The notes: generated by a model from the letters alone, not told the origin. 5,232 bases of DNA from Pseudomonadota bacterium (GCA_023391175.1 JAEWBL010000322.1:1-5232); one strand, 5' to 3'. Shown: positions 1-5,173, counted from the first letter of the stretch. A program made the numbers and translations.

Positions 1-1
1 C

Positions 2-559
2 ATCTTCCCCGAGCGCACCCACATCGTCGGCGCCTATTCCCTCGGCAAGGCGCAGCGCATGATGGCGCTGATCCGCCGGGCAGGCCACGACGCGCCGATC
101 TACGTCCACGGCGCGCTCATCAACATCACCGATTACTATCAAAGCTGCGGCATGGATTTCGGCGAGATCCTGCCGGTGAAGGGCGCGCCGAAATCCGCCT
201 TCGCGGGCGCCGTCGTCATCGCCCCGCCCTCCTCCATGACGGACATCTGGGCCCGGCGCTTCTCTGATCCCATCACCTGCTTCGCCTCCGGCTGGATGCG
301 CGTGCGCGCCCGCGCCCGCCAGCGCGGGGTGGAACTGCCGCTGGTGGTGTCGGACCACGCCGATTGGGACGGCCTTACCGCCTCCATCCGCGCCACCGGC
401 TGCGAGGAATTGTGGGTGACGCACGGTGCCGAGGATGCCCTCGTCCACTGGGCCCACACCCGTCAGCTCCGCGCCCGCCCCCTCCACATGGTCGGTTATG
501 GCGAGGAGGACGAGGAGGTCGCGACAGCGGCGCCGGAGGGGGAGGCCCCCGCCCCATGA
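2..559 (+). CDS. Ligase-associated DNA exonuclease (MBL/beta-CASP fold), 3' part only
   Basis: The reading frame is open from the left edge, so this is the last 185 residues of a protein whose family is usually about 330-350 aa; the N-terminal metal-binding MBL motifs lie outside the window. Two late motifs of the CPSF-73/RNase J-like beta-CASP nucleases are visible: SDHADW, with its His codon at 356-358, and VTHGAED, with its His codon at 422-424. YSLGKAQRM near the left edge also fits this group. The tail is acidic and Ala/Pro-rich and looks disordered. In the family this is a predicted metal-dependent nuclease that works with the partner ATP-dependent ligase in repair of DNA damage in the cytoplasm. 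The gene overlaps the ligase by the sequence ATGA, so the two are co-transcribed. The exonuclease assignment rests on family resemblance and genomic context. An RNA-processing role, as in mRNA 3'-end factors, is the main alternative. Confidence 0.9.
   Translation: MFPERTHIVGAYSLGKAQRMMALIRRAGHDAPIYVHGALINITDYYQSCGMDFGEILPVKGAPKSAFAGAVVIAPPSSMTDIWARRFSDPITCFASGWMRVRARARQRGVELPLVVSDHADWDGLTASIRATGCEELWVTHGAEDALVHWAHTRQLRARPLHMVGYGEEDEEVATAAPEGEAPAP
538..550 (+). promoter_or_regulatory. Hairpin sequestering the ligase ribosome binding site
   Basis: Five G (538-542) can pair with five C (546-550) around a 3-nt AGG loop. The best Shine-Dalgarno match for the ligase start at 556 is GGAGG at 541-545, which lies in the 5' arm and loop. 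If it forms in the mRNA, the hairpin would limit independent initiation. Ribosomes translating to the exonuclease stop at 557-559 would open it. The pairing is read directly from the sequence; its effect is inferred. Confidence 0.45.
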
Positions 560-2187
560 ACCGCTTCGCCGCGCTGCTTGATCGCATGTCCTATGAGGCC
601 GGGCGCAATGCCAAGATTCGGCTCATGGCGGACTATTTCCGCTCGACGCCGGACCCGGAGCGCGGGCTCGCCCTGGCGGCGCTCACCGGGGCGCTGTCGT
701 TCGCCAATGCCAAGCCGGGCGTGGTGCGCGCGCTGATCGCCGAGCGGGCGGACCCGGTGCTGTTCGAGATGTCCTATGACTATGTGGGCGATCTCTCCGA
801 AACCGTCGCCCTCATGTGGCCCCGGCCGGACGGCGCGCGGCCGCACGCGCCGCTGTTGTCCGAGATCGTCCACGGCCTCTCCACCTTCTCCAAGGTCTCC
901 CTGCCCCGGCATCTGGCCGAGTGGCTGGACGGGCTCGATGAAACGGGCCGCTGGGCGCTGCTGAAGCTCATCACCGGCGCCATGCGGGTGGGCGCCTCCG
1001 CGCGCCTCGCGAAGACCGCCGTGGCGAGCCTTGGCGAGGTGACGCCGGATGAGGTGGAGCTGGTCTGGCCTGGGCTGGAGCCGCCCTATGAAGAGCTGTT
1101 CGCCTGGGTGGAGGGGCGCGGGCCGCGGCCTCAGACCTCCAACCCCGCCCCCTTCCGCCCGGTGATGCTCGCCCACGCCATCGAGGAGACGGATTTCACC
1201 GCCCTCGACCCGGCCGATTTCCGCGCCGAGTGGAAATGGGACGGCATCCGTGTGCAGGCCGTCGCGGGCACCGGGCCGGACGGCGCGCGCGTGGTGCGGC
1301 TCTATTCCCGCACCGGCGAGGACATCTCCGGCGCCTTCCCGGACATGGCGGACGCCATCGCCTTCGACGGCGCCATGGACGGCGAACTGCTCATCGTCCG
1401 CGACGGTCGGGTGGAGCCGTTCAACGTGCTGCAGCAGCGGCTGAACCGGAAGACGGTGACGGTGAAGATGCTGGCGGAATTCCCCGCCCACATCCGCGCC
1501 TATGACCTGCTCGTGGACGGCACGGACGACCTGCGCGACCAGCCCTTCGCCGTCCGCCGCGCGCGGCTGGAGGCGCTCGTCGCGCGCCTCCACACCCCGC
1601 GCATCGACCTCTCGCCCATGGTGCCCTTCTCCACCTGGGAGGAGCTGACCGCCGCCCGCCGCGATCCCGCCTCGGCCGGCGCGGGGGCGGATGCCGGGGC
1701 GGTGGAAGGGGTGATGATCAAAAGGGCGGACAGCCTTTATCTGCCCGGCCGGCCCAAGGGGCCGTGGTGGAAGTGGAAGCGCGATCCGCACACGGTGGAT
1801 GCGGTGCTCATGTATGCCCAGCGCGGCCACGGCAAACGCTCGTCCTTCTATTCCGACTACACCTTCGGGGTGTGGACGATCGGCGATGAGGGCGAGGACA
1901 TTCTGGTGCCGGTGGGCAAGGCCTATTTCGGCTTCACCGACGAGGAATTGAAGCAGATCGACGCCTTCGTGCGCCGCGCCACCATCAACCGCTTCGGCCC
2001 GGTGCGCGAGGTGGTGCACGAAAAGGACGAGGGGCTGGTGCTGGAAGTCGCCTTCGAGGGCCTCGCCCGCTCCACCCGCCACCGCTCCGGCATCGCCATG
2101 CGCTTCCCCCGCATCGCCCGCCTCAGGTGGGACAAGCCGCCGGGCGAGGCGGACCGGCTGGAGACGCTGGAGGCGCTACTGGGGTGA
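556..2187 (+). CDS. ATP-dependent DNA ligase, 'cisplatin damage response' family
   Basis: This is a complete 543-aa protein, normal for the family. It seals nicks in duplex DNA through enzyme-AMP and DNA-adenylate intermediates. An N-terminal DNA-binding ligase domain spans about residues 1-200, the adenylation domain about 210-410, and the OB-fold about 412-543. Motif I is EWKWDG, with nucleophile K227. R252 lies in YSRTG, E277 in DGELL (motif III), EGVMIK at 384-389 is motif IV, and WWKWKR at 404-409 is motif V. The C-terminal RFPR (516-519) and DKP (526-528) are typical. The start at 556 overlaps the exonuclease stop (ATGA). The frame is open further upstream to 364, but that stretch is the exonuclease gene read in another frame. 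A Gly/Ala-rich stretch at about 372-382, just before motif IV, may be a small insertion. NCBI names this family after cisplatin sensitivity. It differs from the LigD-type NHEJ ligases, since no polymerase or Ku domain is present. Confidence 0.95.
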   Translation: MNRFAALLDRMSYEAGRNAKIRLMADYFRSTPDPERGLALAALTGALSFANAKPGVVRALIAERADPVLFEMSYDYVGDLSETVALMWPRPDGARPHAPLLSEIVHGLSTFSKVSLPRHLAEWLDGLDETGRWALLKLITGAMRVGASARLAKTAVASLGEVTPDEVELVWPGLEPPYEELFAWVEGRGPRPQTSNPAPFRPVMLAHAIEETDFTALDPADFRAEWKWDGIRVQAVAGTGPDGARVVRLYSRTGEDISGAFPDMADAIAFDGAMDGELLIVRDGRVEPFNVLQQRLNRKTVTVKMLAEFPAHIRAYDLLVDGTDDLRDQPFAVRRARLEALVARLHTPRIDLSPMVPFSTWEELTAARRDPASAGAGADAGAVEGVMIKRADSLYLPGRPKGPWWKWKRDPHTVDAVLMYAQRGHGKRSSFYSDYTFGVWTIGDEGEDILVPVGKAYFGFTDEELKQIDAFVRRATINRFGPVREVVHEKDEGLVLEVAFEGLARSTRHRSGIAMRFPRIARLRWDKPPGEADRLETLEALLG

Positions 2188-2308
2188 GGCGGCGGCACGC
2201 CCAGGGATTGTTGTGGGCCGTCGCCCGCCGGGTCAAATGTCGAAATGGGTGCTCCGGTCGAGCCGGAGCACGACGGCCCTGTCTCTCTCGTCGAGCGTTC
2301 TTCCGCCC
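2188..2308. other. Convergent intergenic spacer, no gene seen
   Basis: These 121 bp separate the stop codons of the ligase (+) and the S24 regulator (-). No open frame in it looks coding. Its only clear content is the 9-bp hairpin listed separately. The stretch 2231-2250 is less GC-rich than the flanking genes. Confidence 0.7.
2249..2271. terminator. Candidate bidirectional terminator hairpin
   Basis: GTGCTCCGG (2249-2257) and CCGGAGCAC (2263-2271) form a perfect 9-bp inverted repeat around a 5-nt loop, TCGAG. It sits 61 bp past the ligase stop and 37 bp past the regulator stop, where two convergent genes would each need transcription to end. Neither side has a strong U tract: the + side continues into a pyrimidine-rich stretch with scattered T, and the - side into ATTT-containing sequence. 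Termination may therefore be inefficient or need help from Rho. A protein-binding palindrome is the alternative reading. Confidence 0.6.
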
Positions 2309-2986
2309 CTACTGGCTCGCCCACACGATCCGCGCGATCCAGTCCCCCTGATCCAGCGGAATCTGCCGGTCCTCGTGGGCCGGGTTGAGAGAGCGCAGCT
2401 CGATGTGGCGGGTGGTCTTGCGCACCAGTTCCTTGGCCAGCACCTCACCCTCCTTGGTCTTCAGCACCACCCGGTCGCCGCGGCGCGGCTCGGAGGCGGG
2501 GGAGACCACCACCACGTCGCCGTCGCGATAGACCGGCTCCATGGAATCGCCGGCGATCTCCAGCGCATAGGCGTGGGCGTCGTGGACATCGGGAAAGACG
2601 ACCTCGTCCCAGCCGCCGCCCACGGGAAAGCCCGCATCGTCGAAGAAGCCGCCCGAGCCGGCCTGGGCGAAGCCGATCTGCGGAATGGCGTTGAGCGGGC
2701 GCGTCGGGGGGGCGGGCGCCTCTTCGGCAAAGCCGCCGCCGTGGGCCGGGCGCCCGGACTCATCCAGGAGGGAGAAGAACTGCTCCGGGCTGGTGCCGGT
2801 GGCGGCGAGGGCCTTGGCGATGCTCTCGGTGGAGGGCCAGCGGGGCCGGCCGTCGATGGTTACGCGCTTGGAGCGGTTGAAGGTGGTGGGGTCGAGCCCC
2901 GCCCGCCGCGCAAGGCCGGAGGTGGACAGCCCGTGCTGCTCGGCGAGCTCGTCGACGGCACGCCAGATCTTACCGTGGGTCAGCAT
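2309..2986 (-). CDS. LexA/CI-like transcriptional repressor (HTH plus S24 autoprotease)
   Basis: This is a 225-aa cytoplasmic regulator. Residues about 5-70 form a helix-turn-helix region of the XRE/CI type (HGLSTSGLARRAGLDPTTFN). A linker covers about 75-100, and an S24 peptidase domain about 101-225. The catalytic Ser is S148 in GDSMEP and the likely Lys general base is K185 in VLAKEL, as in LexA. An Ala-Gly pair at 109-110 lies about 39 residues before the Ser, close to where LexA and CI are cut, so self-cleavage is plausible. I chose the ATG at 2986 because family similarity starts at MLTHGKIW and an AAGGA sequence lies 12 nt upstream. An in-frame ATG at 3202 would add 72 residues with no family character and would run through the promoter region. 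I read it as a chromosomal S24 regulator of rhizobial type, not host LexA itself, because the HTH differs from LexA's winged helix. Its targets are unknown; the operator-like repeats just upstream suggest autoregulation. Confidence 0.88.
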   Translation of the reverse strand: MLTHGKIWRAVDELAEQHGLSTSGLARRAGLDPTTFNRSKRVTIDGRPRWPSTESIAKALAATGTSPEQFFSLLDESGRPAHGGGFAEEAPAPPTRPLNAIPQIGFAQAGSGGFFDDAGFPVGGGWDEVVFPDVHDAHAYALEIAGDSMEPVYRDGDVVVVSPASEPRRGDRVVLKTKEGEVLAKELVRKTTRHIELRSLNPAHEDRQIPLDQGDWIARIVWASQ

Positions 2987-3081
2987 GGGAAAGACGTTCC
3001 TTGCTCGACGTGCCCTCGACAGCGATATGCGGACCGGACCCCCGTGCCACGCCGCGCCCCCCGACCGGATGAAGATATGAA

Positions 3082-3099
3082 TTTGTTCCCCCTTTGTAC
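3082..3099. promoter_or_regulatory. Operator-like direct repeat resembling an alphaproteobacterial LexA box
   Basis: TTTGTTC (3082-3088) and TTTGTAC (3093-3099) are direct copies with one mismatch, offset by exactly 11 bp, about one helical turn. The core reads GTTC-N7-GTAC, against the alphaproteobacterial LexA consensus GTTC-N7-GTTC. It overlaps the candidate -10 of the S24 regulator. It could bind host LexA, the S24 protein itself, or neither. The mismatch falls in a conserved half-site position, which lowers confidence. Confidence 0.45.
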
Positions 3100-3120
3100 A
3101 GGACTTCAGTCCGCATGCAA
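3093..3120 (-). promoter_or_regulatory. Candidate promoter for the S24 regulator
   Basis: On the minus strand, TTGCAT (3120-3115) and TACAAA (3098-3093) resemble -35 and -10 boxes with a 16-bp spacer. Transcription would start near 3086, about 100 bp before the ATG. The spacer contains the perfect palindrome at 3101-3112 and the -10 overlaps the direct repeat, an arrangement expected of an autoregulated repressor. The boxes are only partial matches to the sigma-70 consensus. Confidence 0.35.
3101..3112. repeat. Palindromic operator-like site
   Basis: GGACT (3101-3105) and AGTCC (3108-3112) are perfect inverted repeats separated by TC. The site lies between the candidate -35 and -10 of the S24 regulator, where a dimeric repressor would block RNA polymerase. 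A 10-bp match can arise by chance; its position is what makes it notable. Confidence 0.4.
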
Positions 3121-3128
3121 CCATAAGG

Positions 3129-3152
3129 CGAACGTAGTTGCCCTTTCGTTCG
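3129..3152. repeat. Inverted repeat CGAACG / CGTTCG upstream of the DUF952 gene
   Basis: CGAACG (3129-3134) and CGTTCG (3147-3152) are perfect inverted copies separated by 12 bp. They bracket the candidate -35 of the DUF952 promoter. The 18-bp centre-to-centre distance is not a whole number of helical turns, so a cooperative dimer site is uncertain. The spacing also does not match the Gram-positive LexA site. Confidence 0.35.
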
Positions 3153-3166
3153 TCCGGGCCTATGTG
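3138..3166 (+). promoter_or_regulatory. Candidate promoter for the DUF952 gene
   Basis: TTGCCC (3138-3143) and TATGTG (3161-3166) are separated by 17 bp. A start near 3173 would give a leader of about 35 nt containing the ribosome binding site. Both hexamers are partial matches to the sigma-70 consensus. Confidence 0.35.
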
Positions 3167-3193
3167 CGCGTCGTGCCCGTTCAAAGTCCCCGC

Positions 3194-3199
3194 GAGGAG
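3194..3199 (+). promoter_or_regulatory. Ribosome binding site supporting the GTG start of DUF952
   Basis: GAGGAG lies 8 nt before the GTG at 3208, an ideal spacing. This fixes the start at a non-ATG codon. Confidence 0.8.
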
Positions 3200-3207
3200 C
3201 ATCGCCC

Positions 3208-3558
3208 GTGACCGCCGCCACCCTCATCTACAAGATCGCCCCCGCCGCGCTCTGGGCGGCGGCCGAGCAGGCCGGCGTGTTCACCGGCGCGCCGGTGGAT
3301 CTGGCGGACGGCTACATCCATTTCTCCACGGCCGTGCAGGCGCGCGAGACGGCGGCGAAGCACTTCGCCGGGCAGGCCGACCTGAAGCTGGTGGCGGTGG
3401 AGGTGGCGGCGCTCGGCCCGGCGCTGAAATGGGAGCCCTCGCGCGGCGGCGCCCTCTTTCCCCATCTCTACGCGCCGCTGCCGCTCACCGCCGTGAGATG
3501 GGTACGCGACCTGCCCCTCGGCGCGGACGGGGCGCACGTCTTTCCGTCCCTCGACTGA
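3208..3558 (+). CDS. DUF952 family protein
   Basis: This 116-aa protein with no signal peptide or membrane segment is probably cytoplasmic. It carries the hallmark blocks of DUF952: DGYIHFSTAVQ around H38, WEPSRGGALFPHLY with E76, R79, H86 and Y88, and the alternating strand pattern between them. Its length is normal for the family. The GTG start is supported by GAGGAG at 3194-3199, 8 nt upstream. Its biochemical function is not established. My recollection, not checked, is that Pfam places DUF952 near the ADP-ribosyltransferase fold, which would suggest NAD or nucleotide chemistry. The gene is divergent from the S24 regulator, which makes it a possible target, and converges on the MATE gene with only 3 bp between stop codons. 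In some rhizobia I recall DUF952 lying next to pyrD; no pyrD is present here. Confidence 0.88.
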   Translation: MTAATLIYKIAPAALWAAAEQAGVFTGAPVDLADGYIHFSTAVQARETAAKHFAGQADLKLVAVEVAALGPALKWEPSRGGALFPHLYAPLPLTAVRWVRDLPLGADGAHVFPSLD

Positions 3559-3578
3559 GCCTCACCCGAAGGTGCGCC
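3531..3578. repeat. Inverted repeat spanning the convergent DUF952/MATE stops
   Basis: GGCGCAC (3531-3537) and GTGCGCC (3572-3578) are perfect 7-bp inverted copies flanking both stop codons, with 34 bp between them. A second pair, GGACGG (3525-3530) and CCGTCC (3544-3549), overlaps the left side. These are the only candidates for terminating two genes whose stops are 3 bp apart. The long loop makes a classical intrinsic terminator unlikely, and in such GC-rich DNA chance repeats are common. Confidence 0.25.
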
Positions 3579-4884
3579 GCACCAGCGCAGGCAGGCGCAA
3601 CGCCTGGAAGCCGCCGCGCGCCAGCAGGAAGGCGAGCATGGCAAGCCACAGGCCGTGATTGCCGAGCGGGCGCAGTGCTAGGAAGACGCCGAGATAGACG
3701 ACGAGGGACGCGAGCATCAGGTTGCGCATGTCGCGCGACCAGAGTGCGCCGATATAGACGCCATCGAAGGCATAGGCCGTCACCCCCGCCACCGGCAGCA
3801 GCGCGGCATAAAGGAGATAGATGCGCGCCTCCGCCCGCACCTCGGGGCTGGTGCTCATGGCATCCACGATGGCCGGGCCGGTGACGAGATAGACCACCCC
3901 CGCCAGCGCCGCGAAGACGAACCCCCACACGATGGAGAGCCGCACCCCGGCGGAGAAATCCGATTTGCGCCGCGCGCCCACGGCGGAGCCGCAGATCTGC
4001 TCGGCGGCGGTGGCGAAGCCGTCGAGGAAATAGGCCGCCACCATCACCATGTTCTGGAGCACGGCATTGGCGGCCAGCGTCACGTCTCCCGCCCGCGCGC
4101 CCTGCGCGGCGAAGAAGGAGAAGGCGAACATCAGCGCCGCGGTGCGGATCATGATGTCGCGATTGAGCATGACGGTCTGGATGAGGCGCGCCTTGTCGAG
4201 CAGCACCGCCTGCGCCACCCCGAGCCGCCCGCCGAGCAGGCTTGCGCACACCAGTACGCCCGCCACCGCGCCGGCGATCTCGGCCACCAGCGTGCCCGCG
4301 GCCGAGCCGGCGACCCCCCATCCGGCGCCGAGCACGAGGGCGGCCGAGAGCACCATGTTGAGGGCGTTGATGCCCACCTGCAGCGTCAGCGCCCGCCCGG
4401 TGCGGCCGAGCCCCACCAGCCAGCCCAGCACCACATAGTTGGCGAGGGTGAACGGCGCAGCGAAGATGCGAATGGCGTAATAGTCGCGCACCGCCGCATT
4501 CACTTCATCGCTCGCCCCGGCCAGTGACAGGGCCGCGCTCTCGATGGGCGTGCGCAGGAGAACGATCAGGAGGCCGAGCGCCCCGGCCACCAGCAGGCCG
4601 CGCGCCAGCACCGCCCGTTCCTCCACCGCGTCCCGCCGCCCCACCGCCTGCGCGGCGAGCCCCACGGTGCCCATGCGCAGGAAGCCGAACACCCAGAACA
4701 GCATGTCGAAGATGACGGCGGCGAGCGCCACGCCGCCGAGCAGCGAGGCGCTGCCGAGCCGGCCCACCACCGCCGCATCCACCACGCCGAGGAGAGGCGT
4801 GGTGAGGTGCGCCAGCGTCATGGGCAGCGCGATGGCGAGCACGCGGCGGTGTGTGACGCCCCCCGAAACGGCCGCGAGCGACAC
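3562..4884 (-). CDS. MATE family efflux transporter, DinF type
   Basis: This 440-aa polytopic inner-membrane protein has the usual MATE length and twelve hydrophobic segments in two homologous halves, joined by a polar stretch near residues 222-247. The N-terminal block RRVLAIALPMTLAHLTTPLLGVVDAAVVGRLG is characteristic, with D36 in TM1 at the position of the Asp important for cation coupling. FLRMGTVGLAAQAVG (67-81), NYVVLGWLVGLGRT and YFLDGFATAAEQICG (285-299) are DinF-subgroup signatures. MATE proteins export cationic or amphipathic compounds by Na+ or H+ antiport; the substrate here cannot be told. The start is GTG, 4 bp after the stop of the upstream membrane-protein gene. The only other early candidate, Met22, would cut into TM1. 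The Shine-Dalgarno is poor: GAGG sits just 2 nt before GTG, overlapping the upstream stop. Initiation probably depends on coupling. Confidence 0.93.
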   Translation of the reverse strand: MSLAAVSGGVTHRRVLAIALPMTLAHLTTPLLGVVDAAVVGRLGSASLLGGVALAAVIFDMLFWVFGFLRMGTVGLAAQAVGRRDAVEERAVLARGLLVAGALGLLIVLLRTPIESAALSLAGASDEVNAAVRDYYAIRIFAAPFTLANYVVLGWLVGLGRTGRALTLQVGINALNMVLSAALVLGAGWGVAGSAAGTLVAEIAGAVAGVLVCASLLGGRLGVAQAVLLDKARLIQTVMLNRDIMIRTAALMFAFSFFAAQGARAGDVTLAANAVLQNMVMVAAYFLDGFATAAEQICGSAVGARRKSDFSAGVRLSIVWGFVFAALAGVVYLVTGPAIVDAMSTSPEVRAEARIYLLYAALLPVAGVTAYAFDGVYIGALWSRDMRNLMLASLVVYLGVFLALRPLGNHGLWLAMLAFLLARGGFQALRLPALVRRTFG

Positions 4885-4888
4885 GGCC

Positions 4889-5158
4889 TCAGCGCCGGCC
4901 GAACACGCGCATCAGAATCCAGAGCGGGATGACGATGACGGCGCCGAGCAGGAAGTAGCGCCACATGCGCTCCACCGCCGCGAAGCTGAAGCTGAACAGG
5001 TTGCGGATGAGCCGCTGCAGGCTGTTGAGGATGTTCATCGGGTCGAGCCCGAGGGCGGCGAGAATCACGCCCACCACCACCGAGAGCAGAACGAGGCGCA
5101 CCAGCACCCAGGCCGGCGAACCGCCGAAGAAGCGCGTGAGCTCGTTGTTCTCGGACAT
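4889..5158 (-). CDS. Small two-helix inner-membrane protein, unknown function (DUF6460-like)
   Basis: This is an 89-aa protein. A short polar N-terminus ending in TRFFGGSP leads into a first membrane helix at about 16-38, an amphipathic stretch at 41-63 (NILNSLQRLIRNLFSFSFAAVERM), and a second helix at about 67-86 (YFLLGAVIVIPLWILMRVF), ending in basic GRR. It resembles a short alphaproteobacterial membrane family I recall as DUF6460; this is from memory. No enzymatic motif is visible. I chose the ATG at 5158 over an in-frame start at 5200 because AGGAG lies about 9 nt upstream and the family-like sequence begins there. The gene is first in a two-gene unit with the MATE transporter, separated by 4 bp. 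It could be an accessory subunit or an unrelated co-transcribed gene. Confidence 0.82.
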   Translation of the reverse strand: MSENNELTRFFGGSPAWVLVRLVLLSVVVGVILAALGLDPMNILNSLQRLIRNLFSFSFAAVERMWRYFLLGAVIVIPLWILMRVFGRR

Positions 5159-5163
5159 GGGTC

Positions 5164-5173
5164 CTCTCTCCTC
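5164..5173 (-). promoter_or_regulatory. Ribosome binding site deciding the small membrane protein start
   Basis: On the minus strand a purine run containing AGGAGAGA lies about 9 nt before the ATG at 5158. It supports this start over the longer frame, which begins at 5200. Confidence 0.65.

Larger units (their letters stand above)
2987..3207. promoter_or_regulatory. Divergent promoter region between S24 regulator and DUF952 gene
   Basis: These 221 bp lie between two divergent start codons. Their core, about 3071-3150, is clearly less GC-rich than the neighbouring genes. It contains one candidate promoter for each direction and three repeat structures that resemble regulator binding sites, listed individually. 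No credible short gene is seen. Confidence 0.75.

Noticed and set aside
364..555. Upstream in-frame extension of the ligase by 64 residues
   Set aside because: The stretch is the exonuclease gene read in another frame and is Arg/Pro/Gly-rich with no family similarity. The ATG at 556 has a Shine-Dalgarno and matches the family N-terminus.
496..2082. Long open frame of 528 codons antisense to the ligase
   Set aside because: It is rich in His, Arg, Gly and Ala, with no recognisable domain. It is the typical shadow of a high-GC gene whose sense frame has clear catalytic motifs.
2199..2218. GCCCA/TGGGC hairpin just after the ligase stop
   Set aside because: The stem is only 5 bp with a 10-nt loop and no T run. 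It is weaker than the 9-bp hairpin nearby and expected by chance.
3113..3118. GCATGC palindrome in the divergent region
   Set aside because: A bare 6-bp palindrome with no extended symmetry is too short to call an operator.
3148..3182. Further GTTC half-sites tested as LexA boxes
   Set aside because: The GTTC at 3148 and at 3179 have no second GTTC-like half-site 11 bp away on either side.
2987..3202. 72-residue N-terminal extension of the S24 regulator
   Set aside because: It crosses the promoter and operator-like region and has no resemblance to the family, which starts at the internal MLTHGKIW.
2213..3211. Plus-strand open frame opposite the S24 regulator
   Set aside because: It has no domain signature, reads through the terminator hairpin and promoter region, and the opposite frame encodes a clear HTH-S24 protein.
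3138..3884. Plus-strand open frame overlapping DUF952 and the MATE 3' end
   Set aside because: It is an Arg/Ala-rich shadow in a different frame from the clear DUF952 protein, with no domain.
3485..4321. Minus-strand alternative frame within the MATE gene
   Set aside because: It is Gly/Arg/Ala-rich low-complexity sequence without hydrophobic segments; the overlapping frame encodes a well-formed MATE protein.
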